Below are positions 12,401-23,300 of a DNA stretch of 64,000 bases, in pieces. The DNA lies in assembly GCF_964204865.1 (NCBI RefSeq), contig NC_135259.1:15820974-15884973 (forward strand), given 5' to 3'. A program made the translations under genes and the position numbers. The notes under the pieces were generated by a model, which saw only the letters and a program-made list of their open reading frames with translations, made no database searches and was not told where the DNA came from. The number at the start of each line of letters is the position of its first letter. Position 1 is the stretch's first letter. Source of the stretch: Styela clava (taxonomy: Eukaryota; Chordata; Ascidiacea; Stolidobranchia; Styelidae).

Positions 12401-13025
12401 AATGCTTTAATCATTTATTTTTTCATGAAGGCATAGATATACCAAACGACGCTTATCTTCCTGTTGGGCTAATGATCATACCAATCAACAGCATGATAAA
12501 TCCTATGTTGTATTACGCTCCTCCCACACCTATCAAATATATTATGGCTTCGTTCACCAGAAAAAGAGTTCATGCAAGTAAGTATGCAAAATTTGTATTA
12601 AACCGAAGTAAGAAAATCGGTAAGTAAATGATTTTTGAAATTACCCGGCAAAACTCCACATATATAGCAATTTCCCAGTTTTGAATTATGTTCCAAATTT
12701 TTTTTATTTTTCGGGGAGACTTTAGTGAAAGTCGAATAGGCAACCGGTGCTGCGTTAGACCTTCTTGTGCATATATTTGAGTATCGCTTCATTGTTGAAC
12801 ACGGCAATTTATTCTTGCTATTTTCCAAATTACTTCATACCAATGTTTAACTCTAGCACTAGCTTCATCTATTGCAGTTTGGTGTATTGTAATATGATGG
12901 TAATAATTAATTTACTTTACCTAAATGTTCATTATTCGTCGTATCATTGTGCTTCAGAACACGAACATGCAGCCGAAACCCCACAAAAGAAAATTGACAA
13001 AAATGGAAAACAACATGAAAACTGA
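497..13025 (+). CDS. LDLa-repeat seven-helix receptor (LGR/GRL101-like, no LRR), copy A
   Basis: Orphan cell-surface GPCR, about 909 aa. Exons: 497-584, 1501-1564, 1961-2088, 2438-2543, 2677-2807, 4262-4447 (acceptor uncertain), 4874-4921, 5435-5590, 5672-5747, 6001-6056, 6321-6377, 7122-7335, 7960-8023, 8520-8615, 8757-8886, 10496-10635, 10774-10955, 11018-11140, 11555-11656, 11723-11944, 12026-12171, 12431-12577, 12958-13025. All join in phase with GT-AG borders. Exon 1 encodes a signal peptide. Exons 2-15 encode Cys-rich LDLa modules, e.g. FCDGEIDCE, LCDGIIDCPDLSDEC, ICDGIADCEGGEEE, CEDSSDEMKC. TM1 starts near residue 521 and TM2 has NLSASDFLVG. TM6 has CWMP and TM7 has NPMLYY (NPxxY). TM2-TM3 (W-x(5)-C, then IGTESSVFTLTIIT) and the end of ECL2 (FGYYSTHTVCLP) are LGR-like. 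No leucine-rich repeats are seen, unlike relaxin receptors or snail GRL101. ITGFRV replaces the usual E/DR motif. ECL2 is long. Ligand and G protein are unknown. The last exon could be replaced by read-through after 12577 to a stop near 12627. Confidence 0.88.
6077..6123 (+). repeat. Short tandem repeat gtatctagtac in intron 10
   Basis: Four imperfect units of about 11 bp (atctagtacc, gtatctagta, tctagtacatc, gtatctagtac). The same repeat is in copy B at about 48584..48630. Confidence 0.6.
9289..10436. mobile_element. Composite inverted element built of 16-bp minisatellite arrays, copy A
   Basis: It lies in the intron just before the TM1 exon. The left arm (about 9296..9510) has units reading like atttgcacccatgtac. 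The right arm (about 9886..10410) has the opposite orientation, gtacgtgggtgcaaat, with period 16 visible over more than ten units. A non-repeat core of about 370 bp separates them. The ends GGTGTGAGTACATTTGCACCC-like and GATCAAAAACC are flanked by ctatatatc (9280..9288) and ttatttatc (10437..10445), which match at 7 of 9 bases. That suggests one element with a worn 9-bp target duplication. Open frames in several phases here are an effect of the repeat, not genes. Confidence 0.55.
10099..10284. mobile_element. Nested 186-bp MITE with 9-bp target duplication, copy A
   Basis: Starts GGTGATCGTGCATTTGAACC and ends with the inverted form (tcaaatgtacgggaacc). Perfect 9-bp flanks gtgcaatct lie at 10090..10098 and 10285..10293. 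It is inserted into the right minisatellite arm of 9289..10436. Its subterminal motif gtacgtgggttcaaat differs at one base from the 16-bp unit of the surrounding array. The interior contains a short telomere-like run (gggttagggttag). No coding capacity. Confidence 0.8.
10600..10763 (+). repeat. 82-bp tandem duplication across the exon 16 donor, copy A
   Basis: Two direct units start with tctgtaatct at 10600 and 10682/10683. The first covers the last 36 bases of exon 16 (end of TM2, CNLSASDFLVG) plus the start of the intron. The second is a diverged copy inside the intron whose donor region reads ctttagtagat instead of ttggggtagat. The third, inverted pseudogene copy (near 29600) has a single unit, so the duplication arose after that copy split off and before the A/B duplication. 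Using the second donor would add an in-frame stop. Confidence 0.8.
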
Positions 13026-14988
13026 ACAAGTATAGGTATCTTGGCGAAAGAGCACTTCTAAATAGATTGAAAAACATGGACGACTCTGTTACATGGGCAA
13101 CATATAAAATTGACAATTTTATTTCTCAAACATGAAATATTTAGAGACACAGTTTCAGTATTGAAATTTTGGTACTCCCGTAGTATGTGTACCAAGTTAG
13201 GGTTAGGCCATAATTTTATTACTATTTTCCTTATTAGTGTGGGGACTGACTGTGTTAGCCAAGTGAATATGCCCATAGGTTGCCGTCCCTCTACCCAACT
13301 TGATGTAAAGTAGGCGAACAAAATCAGTTATCTCCATATTGGTACACATACTTCTAGAGCGCCGAAATTATTCCTGTTAGTCTACTGTTCAAAATTTGAG
13401 GACTTAAGTTCAAATATTATTGAGTTTCGACTTTTGTGAACAAGGCAACATACTAATATTTGATATTTGTCAGTAATTTCATTATAAATATTAAGTTGAA
13501 AATGTTCTGCAATTAATCGATGAAATCTCACTTTTCGGGACAGATTGTAGAATTCTTTCCAATTCTGAATAGATGAAAGTTTGCTTTGTATGTTTCTATA
13601 TTAACTCAACATATATTATTTAGTTTGCCCAGATGTAAATTTTTTTGTTATCTAATTATTTTCGTCATTATGTCGTCATCTAAATTTCGAAAACATTTGC
13701 ACGATGAAACCAGGGATTGCGGCCATGGTTCAATAAAAACACTTGCAATCAGAATCTGTCTTTCAGAGAAGTGTACAACATTCAACGAAATTTTGACTAT
13801 GGGATTAAATTGCAGTTTAATTTGCATTGTTATTTTGTTGTTGAGTTCTATTTTGCCATGTGTCTCCTGTTTTAATTTGATATGTCATAGTTACTTCTAT
13901 CGCAACCTTCTATTTCAAAATTGGAGAACTGATTCAGGTTGTCAGCTTTCTCTCCGAGTTAATTCGATATAATTTGTCTTTCTTTGACTTAGTGTTTGAT
14001 GTTATAAATCATGTTTGATCATGCTGGACTAAGAGTCCTAAAATGGAAAACTATTATGGTAAAATATTGTGAAATCGTCAAGAGCAACATCTAAATTAGC
14101 GTAGGCGATCACCCAATGGAATAATCAGAAAACCAATTACAGAAGCAAGACATTTCGTAACTCAATTTCAATTTTTACCCCATCGAAAATCACCCCATTT
14201 GTTATTGTTCACTTAGATCTTCGCTGTCGTAACGTAACAACAAATTCTTGATCTATCAATTCTAATATTTTGCTGTTGCATGTTATACCGTTACCACGCA
14301 TAAAAAGTTGACAACCACTGCTATCGATCACTGATCTTCAATCTACTAGAACATGACATGTAGAAATATATATATATTTATTAATTTTAATTTTTCGACA
14401 TTTTTCAGTTTATTCTACAATCCACTATAGCTTACAGCATTACCAATGACAATTCGCGGTTAGTTGTCGAGCGAGCAAACTGGCGACAAAGTTTTAAACG
14501 GAGCAATGCATTGCAAACTTCAAATTTGTCCAATTGTCGGCTTTGTTAATGCTTATTATATTGCGCATTTACAGTTTCTTGAGAAATTTGTAAATCATCG
14601 TTGACGTGTTTCTACGGCCTAACACTACCAATATTTTACCGCCCAGAAATCGTGACACATTACTCATTTCAATCAATACCAAGTTTTCTGTCAAGTGTCT
14701 TTGTATTTTTCTTCACATTTTGCAACAATGTATTGTGTTTCTTTAAAAATATCTTCTAATTGTAAATACTGAAGAACTGTAAAATAAAATAAAGTGTACA
14801 TTATAGCATATTTTAAATGTTTGAAAGTTAATCGAGTCGTAGATTATACAGATCATCAAATTCGTATACGTATTCAGCAAACCCAACTTTAGATCGAGTT
14901 TCGATCAGAATTGCAATATGCCTTCTGAATTCTAGTAACTACTTGAAGGTGGATATATTTCAATAAATTGCTTTCATTTCATTAGTTT
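13026..14988. other. Convergent intergenic region, copy A
   Basis: Region between the 3' ends of the receptor gene and the Ser-rich gene. It holds a 193-bp inverted-repeat element (13171..13363) and probably both 3' UTRs. An open frame at 13586..13972 is conserved in copy B only because the copies are young: its ATG is lost in B and it shows no domain. I see no further gene. Confidence 0.6.
13171..13363 (-). mobile_element. 193-bp MITE (family R), copy A
   Basis: Ends are inverted: GGTACTCCCGTAGTATGTG on the left, against GGCGCTCTAGAAGTATGTG from the reverse complement of the right end. Flanks are GAAATTTT and GAAATTAT, an 8-bp target duplication with one mismatch. Two further family members lie at 33779..33981 and 41425..41633 in the opposite orientation. 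The interior shares blocks such as cctatgggcaggg and acacagacagt. No coding capacity. It sits just beyond the receptor stop codon, so it is probably transcribed in the 3' UTR. Confidence 0.7.
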
Positions 14989-17562
14989 TTAATTTTCTTC
15001 TGAGCTCATTCCGGTTTTTATTACTTGTGAATTGACTGAATAAAAACGCCACCGCATGGTTTTCTACAACAGTTGTTTCCGTCAGAAAGGTGCTCATTCA
15101 GCGGTAAATTACCCGTACTAAGTGGTATGTACATTTATGTTACCTGTGTATGCCGTTCCACCAATTACACCAAGTAACAGTAATATGTTGATCATCATCA
15201 GTATAACAGAAATATTACGATATCTTCTCGCAATGTCCCGTACTTCACCGATCTCGTCTGAAAATATTTTCACGCTTATTTTGGAAGATTTTTATGAGTA
15301 AAATAAAAAAATAAAAACGTTGATCCTAACTTGTCTAAAACTGATTATATTACCAAAACTGAATTTATTGACACAATGAGCTAGCTATTCGTATTTAAAC
15401 AAATATAAAATAGATGGAGCTTAGCATATTGATGAGCTAGTTCAATAGTTTTATCAATTAGCATAAGAGGTATAGCGCAATCGAGAAGGAAAATTCACTA
15501 GGATTTGTGTTGTACTACAAATAATTATTTTATGTATATTTCAAATCAATAGAAAATATGTATTGTACCTACCTTTCAAATAGGCTTGATAGGTGGAGTA
15601 GTCGGTAGCATGAGACATCACACTTTCTTTATCTGCCAAACTGCGTTCTTCAACTTGTGTTTCAGCATCATATTTGCCGATGTTGGGACAAGGAAATTTA
15701 CAAACTCTCACACCCTCTTCGCCAATCGGATGAAGTGGGGACACGCATTGTACTGAAACGTCTAAATGTGGGTATCTCGAGGTATGATCAAATTCTGACA
15801 AATTCCGCTCTGACAAATTCTGCTCAACCGGCAGTAGCGGATTTTTTTCAGTGGTGTCGTCCTCTTTGTGAACGTTAGTAGATAAAAAGTCTGGAGATTG
15901 AGGTTTGAATCCTTCCACTATAAGCTCTCCCGCCAGAAATGACGTCAGAGATGATTGTTGTACTGGAAAATCATCTCGATTTCCCTGCAATGAAGCAACT
16001 TTCTTCACAATGATGTCTTCTGAAACCCTGCTGTCAAGTTCCATTTCGCTTTCGTCATCTAAAAAATTGTCATTCATTTCGTCGATAACTTCTGCAAATT
16101 CAGCTTTCATGGTCTTTCTCCTAATGACGTCACTGTTTTTTCTAACCACTGGAGAAACTTTTTCTTCAGATATTTTATTCTCGGATAGAAGAAAGTCACG
16201 TGAAGTTCTTTTAAAAAAACCTAAGACCGATGTTTGATCCGCAATATCGTCAGTAGATGAGTCACCACTTTCTTGATTCGTTTCTCCGAGTGTGCTACTT
16301 TTCCTCTGTACAATAGAATTGATATTAGACAAAATAACTTGGTCACTCTGATCTGTTCCACTGACGTTATGAAACGTTTTTTCAGTCGTAATTTCTGAAA
16401 TTGTACCGTCCTTCAAATGATCTCCAATCTCAAGCATATCACTACTTCGCTTAAACATACCGTTTGCTGAATTAGTGGGTGTATTTGACTTCTCTATATT
16501 GAGGCTTATAACACTTCTTTTATGCGTTTCACTCGACCCGCTATCAAGTATTTCTTCATTAAGATCTTCCGCGCTGCCGGTAGAATGCTTTGCGCTGTGT
16601 TCGAGGGAAGTCTCCCTCAATATATTGTTGCTTTCGGGATCCACAATCGATCTGGTGTTTTCTTCTTTCGAGGTTGTAACATCAGTCAACGCAAAGTCAA
16701 GGGTGTTCTTTTTCAAGCGCGATTTGCCTGTAATAGTCGATAATTCATTTCTGGATGATACTTTAAAGTTGGGATTTGGACCGCCATTGAACCTACAGCA
16801 TTCTTCAGCTCTGCAGGGAAGATCTTTCGAAGATCTTCCATTTTTGGAACGTCGTTCTTGGGATAAAATTTTTCTTGATATATCAACCGAAGACTCTGAT
16901 TTTCCACTGTCGAAAATTTCAATATCTTTTCTTGATTTTTCGATATATTCTTTTTCGTTGTCACCTACGGTCTCATAATTTGCATCGCTACCTCGGAAGG
17001 AATTTACATCAATTGACATAGAGCTTTTCTCGTTTTCAAGACGTTTTAAGATTGGCATTCTATGGTATGTTACACGCATTTCGTGTACTTCTGACAGATC
17101 ATCTTCAGGCATAGATAGTTCATGTCGTGTCGAAATTTCCCTACCTTTCAAATCTGTACTCAACTTGTTGGATATTTTGTTCACTACAGCACAATCTAAT
17201 GAACTTAGGTTCCCGGATGTACCTGGTCCATCATCTGGAATTCTTACTAAATTTCCGCAACCAGTTTTTACCATTTGTCCTGCGGTGGAATTGTTCTCAA
17301 GACCTTCGACGTCACGACAACAAATGTTATCCGCACGACAAGGTCCGTCTTTTTTGTTCAACTTGGTTTCCGCGCTCGGGGTTCCAGTTTGTAAATGTTG
17401 ACTCGGTTCGGTACCATGTAAATATTGCTTAATTTCTACGCTTGCTCTACGTAGAAAAGACAACAGCAACGGATCTTTATTTGATTGGGTCAAAATTTTT
17501 GAACCCTCCAACTTTGCAATCGATTGGGTATTCGGGTTGCCGTTTTCCATGACATCAAACAT
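14989..17562 (-). CDS. Ser/acidic-rich protein with one C-terminal membrane helix, copy A
   Basis: Unrecognised protein, about 716 aa in three exons on the - strand: 17562-15573, 15257-15144 and 15035-14989, all joined in phase 1. The long first exon encodes a hydrophilic, Ser/Thr/Asp/Glu-rich chain that looks mostly disordered, with two short Cys clusters (PCRADNICCRD and PCRAEECCRF) and an acidic stretch (FLDDESEMELD). Exon 2 encodes DEIGEVRDIARRYR followed by a hydrophobic helix (ISVILMMINILLLLGVIGG). Exon 3 adds a short tail ending SSEEN. With no N-terminal signal, the likely topology is a cytoplasmic N-terminal region anchored near the C-terminus, but this is inferred. I start at MFDVMENG: the reading frame upstream of it differs between the copies because of an A-run length change, so it is unlikely to be coding. 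A further 5' exon cannot be excluded, because TTATAATAG just upstream could be an acceptor. It lies tail to tail with the receptor gene. Confidence 0.72.
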
Positions 17563-18293
17563 CAAAAACTCACGATATGCTATTATAAATAATTTGAATA
17601 CTTTGCAAAAAAAAGTTAACATACAGTTGTGATGTCATAATCACATCAATATTATGCTGCGAGACGCATTTCGAAACCCGGCCAGTTTCATTTGTAAATA
17701 CCCAGGTAATTTTCGATGTTCACATTGTTTGTCAATTACAATTAGCAGAACGCGACATCTCACATGCCTCGATACCAACAGCAGTTTAGGGGTTTCCAAA
17801 TTATAGTTTGCTTTACTTGAAAACGTGTTGTTATTTATACACTGTTTGATCGTGACCAATAAACGTTTAACTTAACTCGCGTTTGCATCAAGTTTTATAA
17901 GTTTTCTTCGTTCTTGGTGCCAAAAGTGTTTCATTATCACTGCAAATCCAAACCCAATCACTCACAAACATCCTCTTTGCTTCCTAAAATTAGATATAAA
18001 ACGAATTCGACTTGCCTAAGTAACGATGCAGTAATGTCGCAAAATTTTTCCATGGCTGCCGATCCAATAATTGTGACAGAACAAATAAACGGCATAACAC
18101 CTGGTTTTGTTTTTAACAGTAAAAGAAATGGAAAAACTATACCGAACAATAACCGAAGTAACCTAGCTTGAATGACATTTTGTAGTACATATATATGTAT
18201 AATGCATACATCAGTGCTCCCTTTGTGCGTAAGATTATTGCTATTTGAACGCGATAAATTATCTCATATGACGTTTTTGGAACGACAATTATT

Positions 18294-18328
18294 AAAATAA
18301 AATAAAATAAAATAAAATAAAAAAAAAA
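18294..18328 (+). repeat. (taaaa)n microsatellite
   Basis: Seven or so aaaat/taaaa units followed by an A run. Copy B (about 60797..60824) is shorter and interrupted by gaaat, so this array changes quickly. Confidence 0.75.
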
Positions 18329-18329
18329 C

Positions 18330-18560
18330 TCATAGTAACAGTTTATGATATAGAGAAACATAAATCAGAAGTAATGTCGAAACATTCGCCTTTCCTTCTG
18401 TCCTTGGCGAACAATGCTCGCAATTAGCATCGTCTCCAACCTTATGAGAATGAATAGGTTTTGTTGTTTTCTGCACATCATTCACTTGCTCCGGTTTTCC
18501 AGATTCGAATTGAGACTCCGACTTTGCCACAAACCCTGTTTCTTCGACGACAGTTGGCAT
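18330..18560 (-). CDS. Unrecognised small ORF or possible 5' exon, copy A
   Basis: An ATG-started frame encodes MPTVVEETGFVAKSESQFES and continues hydrophilic, with a Cys pair (CEHC), to about residue 57. After that it becomes hydrophobic and AT-rich, as if the coding part ended in a splice site near aatgtttcg. It lies 0.77 kb upstream of the Ser-rich gene on the same strand and has a similar composition (Ser/Glu/Lys-rich with a short Cys cluster). It could therefore be a 5' exon of that gene or a separate small gene. No donor/acceptor pair in a matching phase was convincing. Confidence 0.3.
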   Translation of the reverse strand: MPTVVEETGFVAKSESQFESGKPEQVNDVQKTTKPIHSHKVGDDANCEHCSPRTEGKANVSTLLLIYVSLYHKLLL

Positions 18561-20371
18561 CTAAATGTTGTTGAGAAATTAACGGAATAACGCACAAAGT
18601 ATTTCAGAGTGAAATGTCAAAGAAAGTGCAATAGTAATATGCGAGTTGCGATACTATCGGTGATTTTTTAGCTTCGAGCAATCATATTTGCATTGATATT
18701 CCTTGTAGAATGGTTTCATCGTTAGTTTTTTTACATTGAGTTTCTGTTCCGTGGATGCGCACAACAGCTCGACAGACGATCTTTGACTACTGCGCCTTTT
18801 CAAATCTTTTGTAGTGAATTGATGTTCTTTATGCAGCTTCGTGAGTCTCGTGACTGAAAATATTCACTCAAACAATATTGATCAATTTGTAAAAACAAGG
18901 TCACGCAAAGTTATGCGTTTGAATCCCCAGCTTGTCATTTCATTTTATAATTTTCGGACTCGTTTTAACAAATTCGCAATGCAAAGGATTCTGGAGATTG
19001 AGATGATTGTAATGGAAGTCCGACTGACCATGGCAGTTTGATAAATCGTAATTGATTTATAGAATTACTGGACCAATCGTTTTCAAGTTCTCATTCAAGA
19101 GGTAAGGAAATAAAAGGAATATATGCAATGCAGGCCGCCAGTTTCAAACGAGGACCGGTAACTTTCACGCTAATATATCTGGTGTATTGTCTCGATTCAA
19201 GAGTGTTTTTATTTCTAATGGACTTTACCATTGCAAAATTTTCGGGGCTATTTTAAGAGTGCTTTTGCGAGTTGGCGCCTGTAAAATGGGGTAATGTTTA
19301 CAACCACACTTGAAAATCTGTCTGAGTGAGAAAAGTGTGTGAGCGAATGCGAAAAGGAGGCATTGTTACGTCACTTTTTGCATCTTGCTGATTGGCCAAT
19401 GTCACGAAGTAAACAAGGAAAACGATGCTCGGGGAAAGGTCCATTACACAGTCCACTCGTAATATTAACAACGACTTATTCTGATCAATATCACGATTCA
19501 GAATCAAATATATTTCTCAAGTAAGCAATTCCAACGAATTCGAAGAGACCACGCAAAATAAAATGCATGAATAATGTTTATAAGATGTCATGAAAGCGAA
19601 GCAAAATTCGACGACTTTAGTTGGATTTTGTCAAGACAAATTGCCCATAAATTACGAAAATTTAAGGTTTTGTCTATTCATATAGGGTTGACGAAATATT
19701 AGGCAAACATACCCAGGAAAGGGTTATATGCAAAACTACAACAATGAAACTTTGCATTGCCAAATGCGACCATGACTAATCCTTCAAAAACGTGAAATTA
19801 GAAATAATTCTCTCAGAAACAGCAACGTTTTTTTATGTTATGAAATTGGGAAGGGTGAAGACACTTCATGAAAGTAAATTTGATTTGCATAGGATTCGAT
19901 AATTGGTCATAAAATTGTTATATTTTCCGATATCATAATATTATGCCATTCTCGAATTCCAGATGAAACAACTAGATAAAATTTCGGCATAAAAAGTATA
20001 TCAGAATAAATTAAAAGTGAGAGTTGTCACTTGCATTGCAAAAGATTAAAAAGTTGACTTGACCTAATGGCCAATTGTTGCATGACAATTAATCTTTGCT
20101 ATTTAGTATAAATTTGAGGCGCAATAAAACAAAATGTAAATTGTCATTCTTACGTTTTTAAAAATACACATCTCCTGGGTAAATAGGAAGTCATAATTCA
20201 TAGCAGTACAGAAAGATTGTTGCATTATGCCCACATACTGTGCACAGTATGACTACATGCTATTGCAACCAGAGTAAACCTATTATATAAAGAAATAATA
20301 CAAACACAGATACGGATGACGAGAAGTTCATTGACCTCTATATGAGTATACCAAAAGATTATGTTTTTATT
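18561..20371. other. Region upstream of the Ser-rich gene, copy A
   Basis: No supported gene. It holds the 232-bp stretch private to copy A (19217..19448). The short open frames do not match known families and several are not preserved in copy B. Divergence from copy B is visibly higher here than across the receptor exons. Confidence 0.5.
19217..19448. repeat. 232-bp insertion/deletion between copies, with inverted ends
   Basis: Copy B goes straight from tttatttc to cagtccactcg (near 61708). Copy A has 232 extra bases beginning taatggac and ending gtccatta, a perfect 8-bp inversion. It could be a small MITE insertion in A or a deletion in B. No clear target duplication was found. Confidence 0.5.
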
Positions 20372-23300
20372 CAGTGGCGGCGCGTGGTCATTTTGACAAC
20401 CGGGGCAAGCTACTGTGGGACCAAGTCACCCCCATCTACGGGGACAGGATGAGCGCTGTAAGTTCCTTCATCATTTTATGAGTATAAAAACCATTCCATC
20501 GGTAACAACCAATCGGCAAAAGCGACAATTTTTAACGATAAGAAAGTGTCTTTAAAACCGGTCCAAGTCAAGGGATTAATAAATATAGACATAGGTCATT
20601 TTGAAACCTCTTTCAAAAGGAAAGGCAATATTTACCCAGATAAATACAATGACATATTAACAGAAACTTCGGAAAAGCAGACAAAACCTAAAATAAGGTT
20701 TAAAACGTTACTATGAAGAAAGGAAAGTTAATGCAAAGATAAGGACATGCGTCGCTCACTCATAGATATATATGCTGCTAGACCTCTACTGCTTGAACAT
20801 ATATGCAACACGCCGCGGTTTCTTGGAAGCAAAATGCTCAATAACGCGCTGATTAAAGTCATGCATCCCAGAAATAACGTCTCTGTGAATGGATAAAACA
20901 GCCAAGGAATTTAATCTAAATTGCTCCATTGTGTTTCTGAGATACGTTTTAATACGCTTCAGCGTGCTGAATGTTCGCTCTGCGTCGGCGGAAGAAATAG
21001 GCGTCGTCAAAATGATGTCCAGAAATTTTGCAGACGCCGCAAAGGTAGTTACTAGAGTGTTATTTATGAGGAACCCATAGAGCGCGCAAGTTGATGTGAT
21101 GTTCAAAAAAGTTTGATTGGTGTATATACATCGCAATTCATTTTCCTATTTACCCACGTTTATCATGGGGTAAAATTTGGAGACAGTAGCCAACAAATGG
21201 ATGGGAAATTGACGTGCAAATTTTGAAAAAATTTTGGGGTTCATCAAAGAGAACGCGGCAAAGGTGTTCAGTGCGCAGACGATCGCTTATTTGATTCACC
21301 AGAATGTCACAGCATTCCTTTGCAGACAAAATCAAACGCTGCGTTTTTGGCCCGCGGCGTAAAGAAGCACTCCATGTGTCGTCGTATTTTATTGTTTCCC
21401 GTATACGAGATACAGCATCGCAGAAGTCTGAAATACACGACTGCACAGACGCTCCATCAATTAGCCTTGACTGCAATGCGCCGTATAATACATCCACGTG
21501 ATAGAATATTGTGGAGAAAAAATGAAAACTCACCATCTTCTAGCAGACGCTTTAGACCTGCCGCCTCCCTCACAGAGCGTTCGTCCCAAACCGGAGAGCT
21601 CTGAATGCCATTGAAACACTCAATGAGCTCAGACCTAATTTCGGACACGCCCTGCACCACGCGTGATTGGAAGTACCAACGTGTTGGTGCACAAGCTGGG
21701 CGACGGCGGCTACATATCTGGCGAATGAGGTCAGAGCGCTCCGGCGAAACGGAAAAAAAATGAAGAAAACCCCGAAACATTTGAAAAAAATATACGGACG
21801 AGAGGGGTATCAAGACACATATTTTTAATAACGAGGTTAAATTGGTGTGCATAACAATGTAAAAAATGCGCATGAGGAAAATCTTCTTTTATATAAACTT
21901 GAACACCATGTTTCGACCCACTCATGACTGCCGCGCCGTCATAAGTTTGAGCTATCAATTTTGACTTCGCGTTGTAAGGCTGTAACACTTCTTTCAGTAC
22001 AGCCTATATCCCGCAAGCCGTGCGATCAACGATTGGTACAAAGCTGTGAAATCTCTCGGTAGGTTTACCATCTTTCACAAACCGAAAAATCACAGCCAGT
22101 TGGGAAACGCACGTGATGTCAGTTGTCTCGTCAGACTGAATCGAAAAGAACTGGCAATTCTCAATTTCCAGAGCCAAATGTTGTAAATAAATTTTATACA
22201 TTGAGTCGAGCAAATCATTTTGGATATCCTTAGATGTCCCTTTCGAAACAGTTGCGGCATCAAGATGATCTCTCAATACTGTATCTAGGGATGCGGTGTA
22301 TTCCACCATATCCAAAAATACCCCTCTATTAGAAGAGCCAACCCGTTCATCGTGCCCACGGAGGGACAGCTCGTGACAACCAATGAACTACAAAACATCT
22401 ATCAATCGACCGAGAACATGGCGGTTTTTCTCGACGTTTTGGTTGTGCCGACGAATAGAAACCGCGCGTCCTTCATCCAACTGTGCTGCAATATTAACAT
22501 TTCTGAATGTTCGGTATTTTACTGCATTGTCCAGATGCTCCATAGAAGATTGGTGATCCCTGGCACGCTCGGAAAGATGTTTAAGATCTCTAAAACCAAA
22601 TTTACACCAACGTGAGTCACGGGCGGTAGCAAAAAGTGGGCAATAAAAACAAAAAAGTGCATTTTTGTCCTCGCTGTAACACAACCATTCGTGTTTTTTA
22701 TACCAAGTTTCTGCGCAGAATGTACGCCGACGCTTTCCTCCGTCATGGGATTGTTCCAGTGAACAATTTTTTGGTTGATAAGGCCCAAGACGTTGTACCT
22801 CTAATTTTTGTTCCAGCGGCAGCTGCGAAAACGGAGTGCGAAGTAGTGCATCAACCTTATTCATTATGAGATCTAAGGCTAAGAAATGCGAAGCCGGAAA
22901 GAAGTGAGGAGCTCAAAAGGAATGTGAAAAATCGAAAGCAAATGGACTAAAGGTCTCTAACTGATTCAAATAGCGAAACAAGCGACAAAAACGAAGGCGA
23001 GGAAACTATCAACTCTTCAAGCAACCAACGAACGAGAAGGAATGCGTGAATATGTCAACACGTTCTTGTAAGAAACGTCGGCATTGTGTCGTTATAATTT
23101 CGGGGCTAGCCCCGATCGGCCCCGATGATTTAGTAAACGAAACAGAAAACCAACGCGGCGAGTGGAAGATAAAAGAGAGAATACGATATACAATGAGCAA
23201 CCGGGGCAAAATCGGCGTCGCCCCGTCGACGTTCGGCGAAGGCTTTGCGAGCGAAAAATTAACCATGTCGGGAGAATATGGCTAGTGTAGACAGTCTGTG

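Noticed and set aside
12571..12627. Read-through C-terminus after exon 22 (VHASKYAKFVLNRSKKIG)
   Set aside because: It is possible as an alternative end, but two good donors (gcaagtaagt and tcggtaagt) and an in-phase terminal exon at 12958 favour splicing. Kept only as a note in the gene entry.
13586..13972. 128-codon + strand frame with hydrophobic segments
   Set aside because: The start codon is lost in copy B and there are scattered replacements. It is probably 3' flank of the receptor.
15657..17432. Several + strand frames of 70-167 codons
   Set aside because: They are antisense shadows of the Ser-rich gene.
17914..18171. 85-codon + strand frame
   Set aside because: Copy B has deletions that break the frame, and there are no features.
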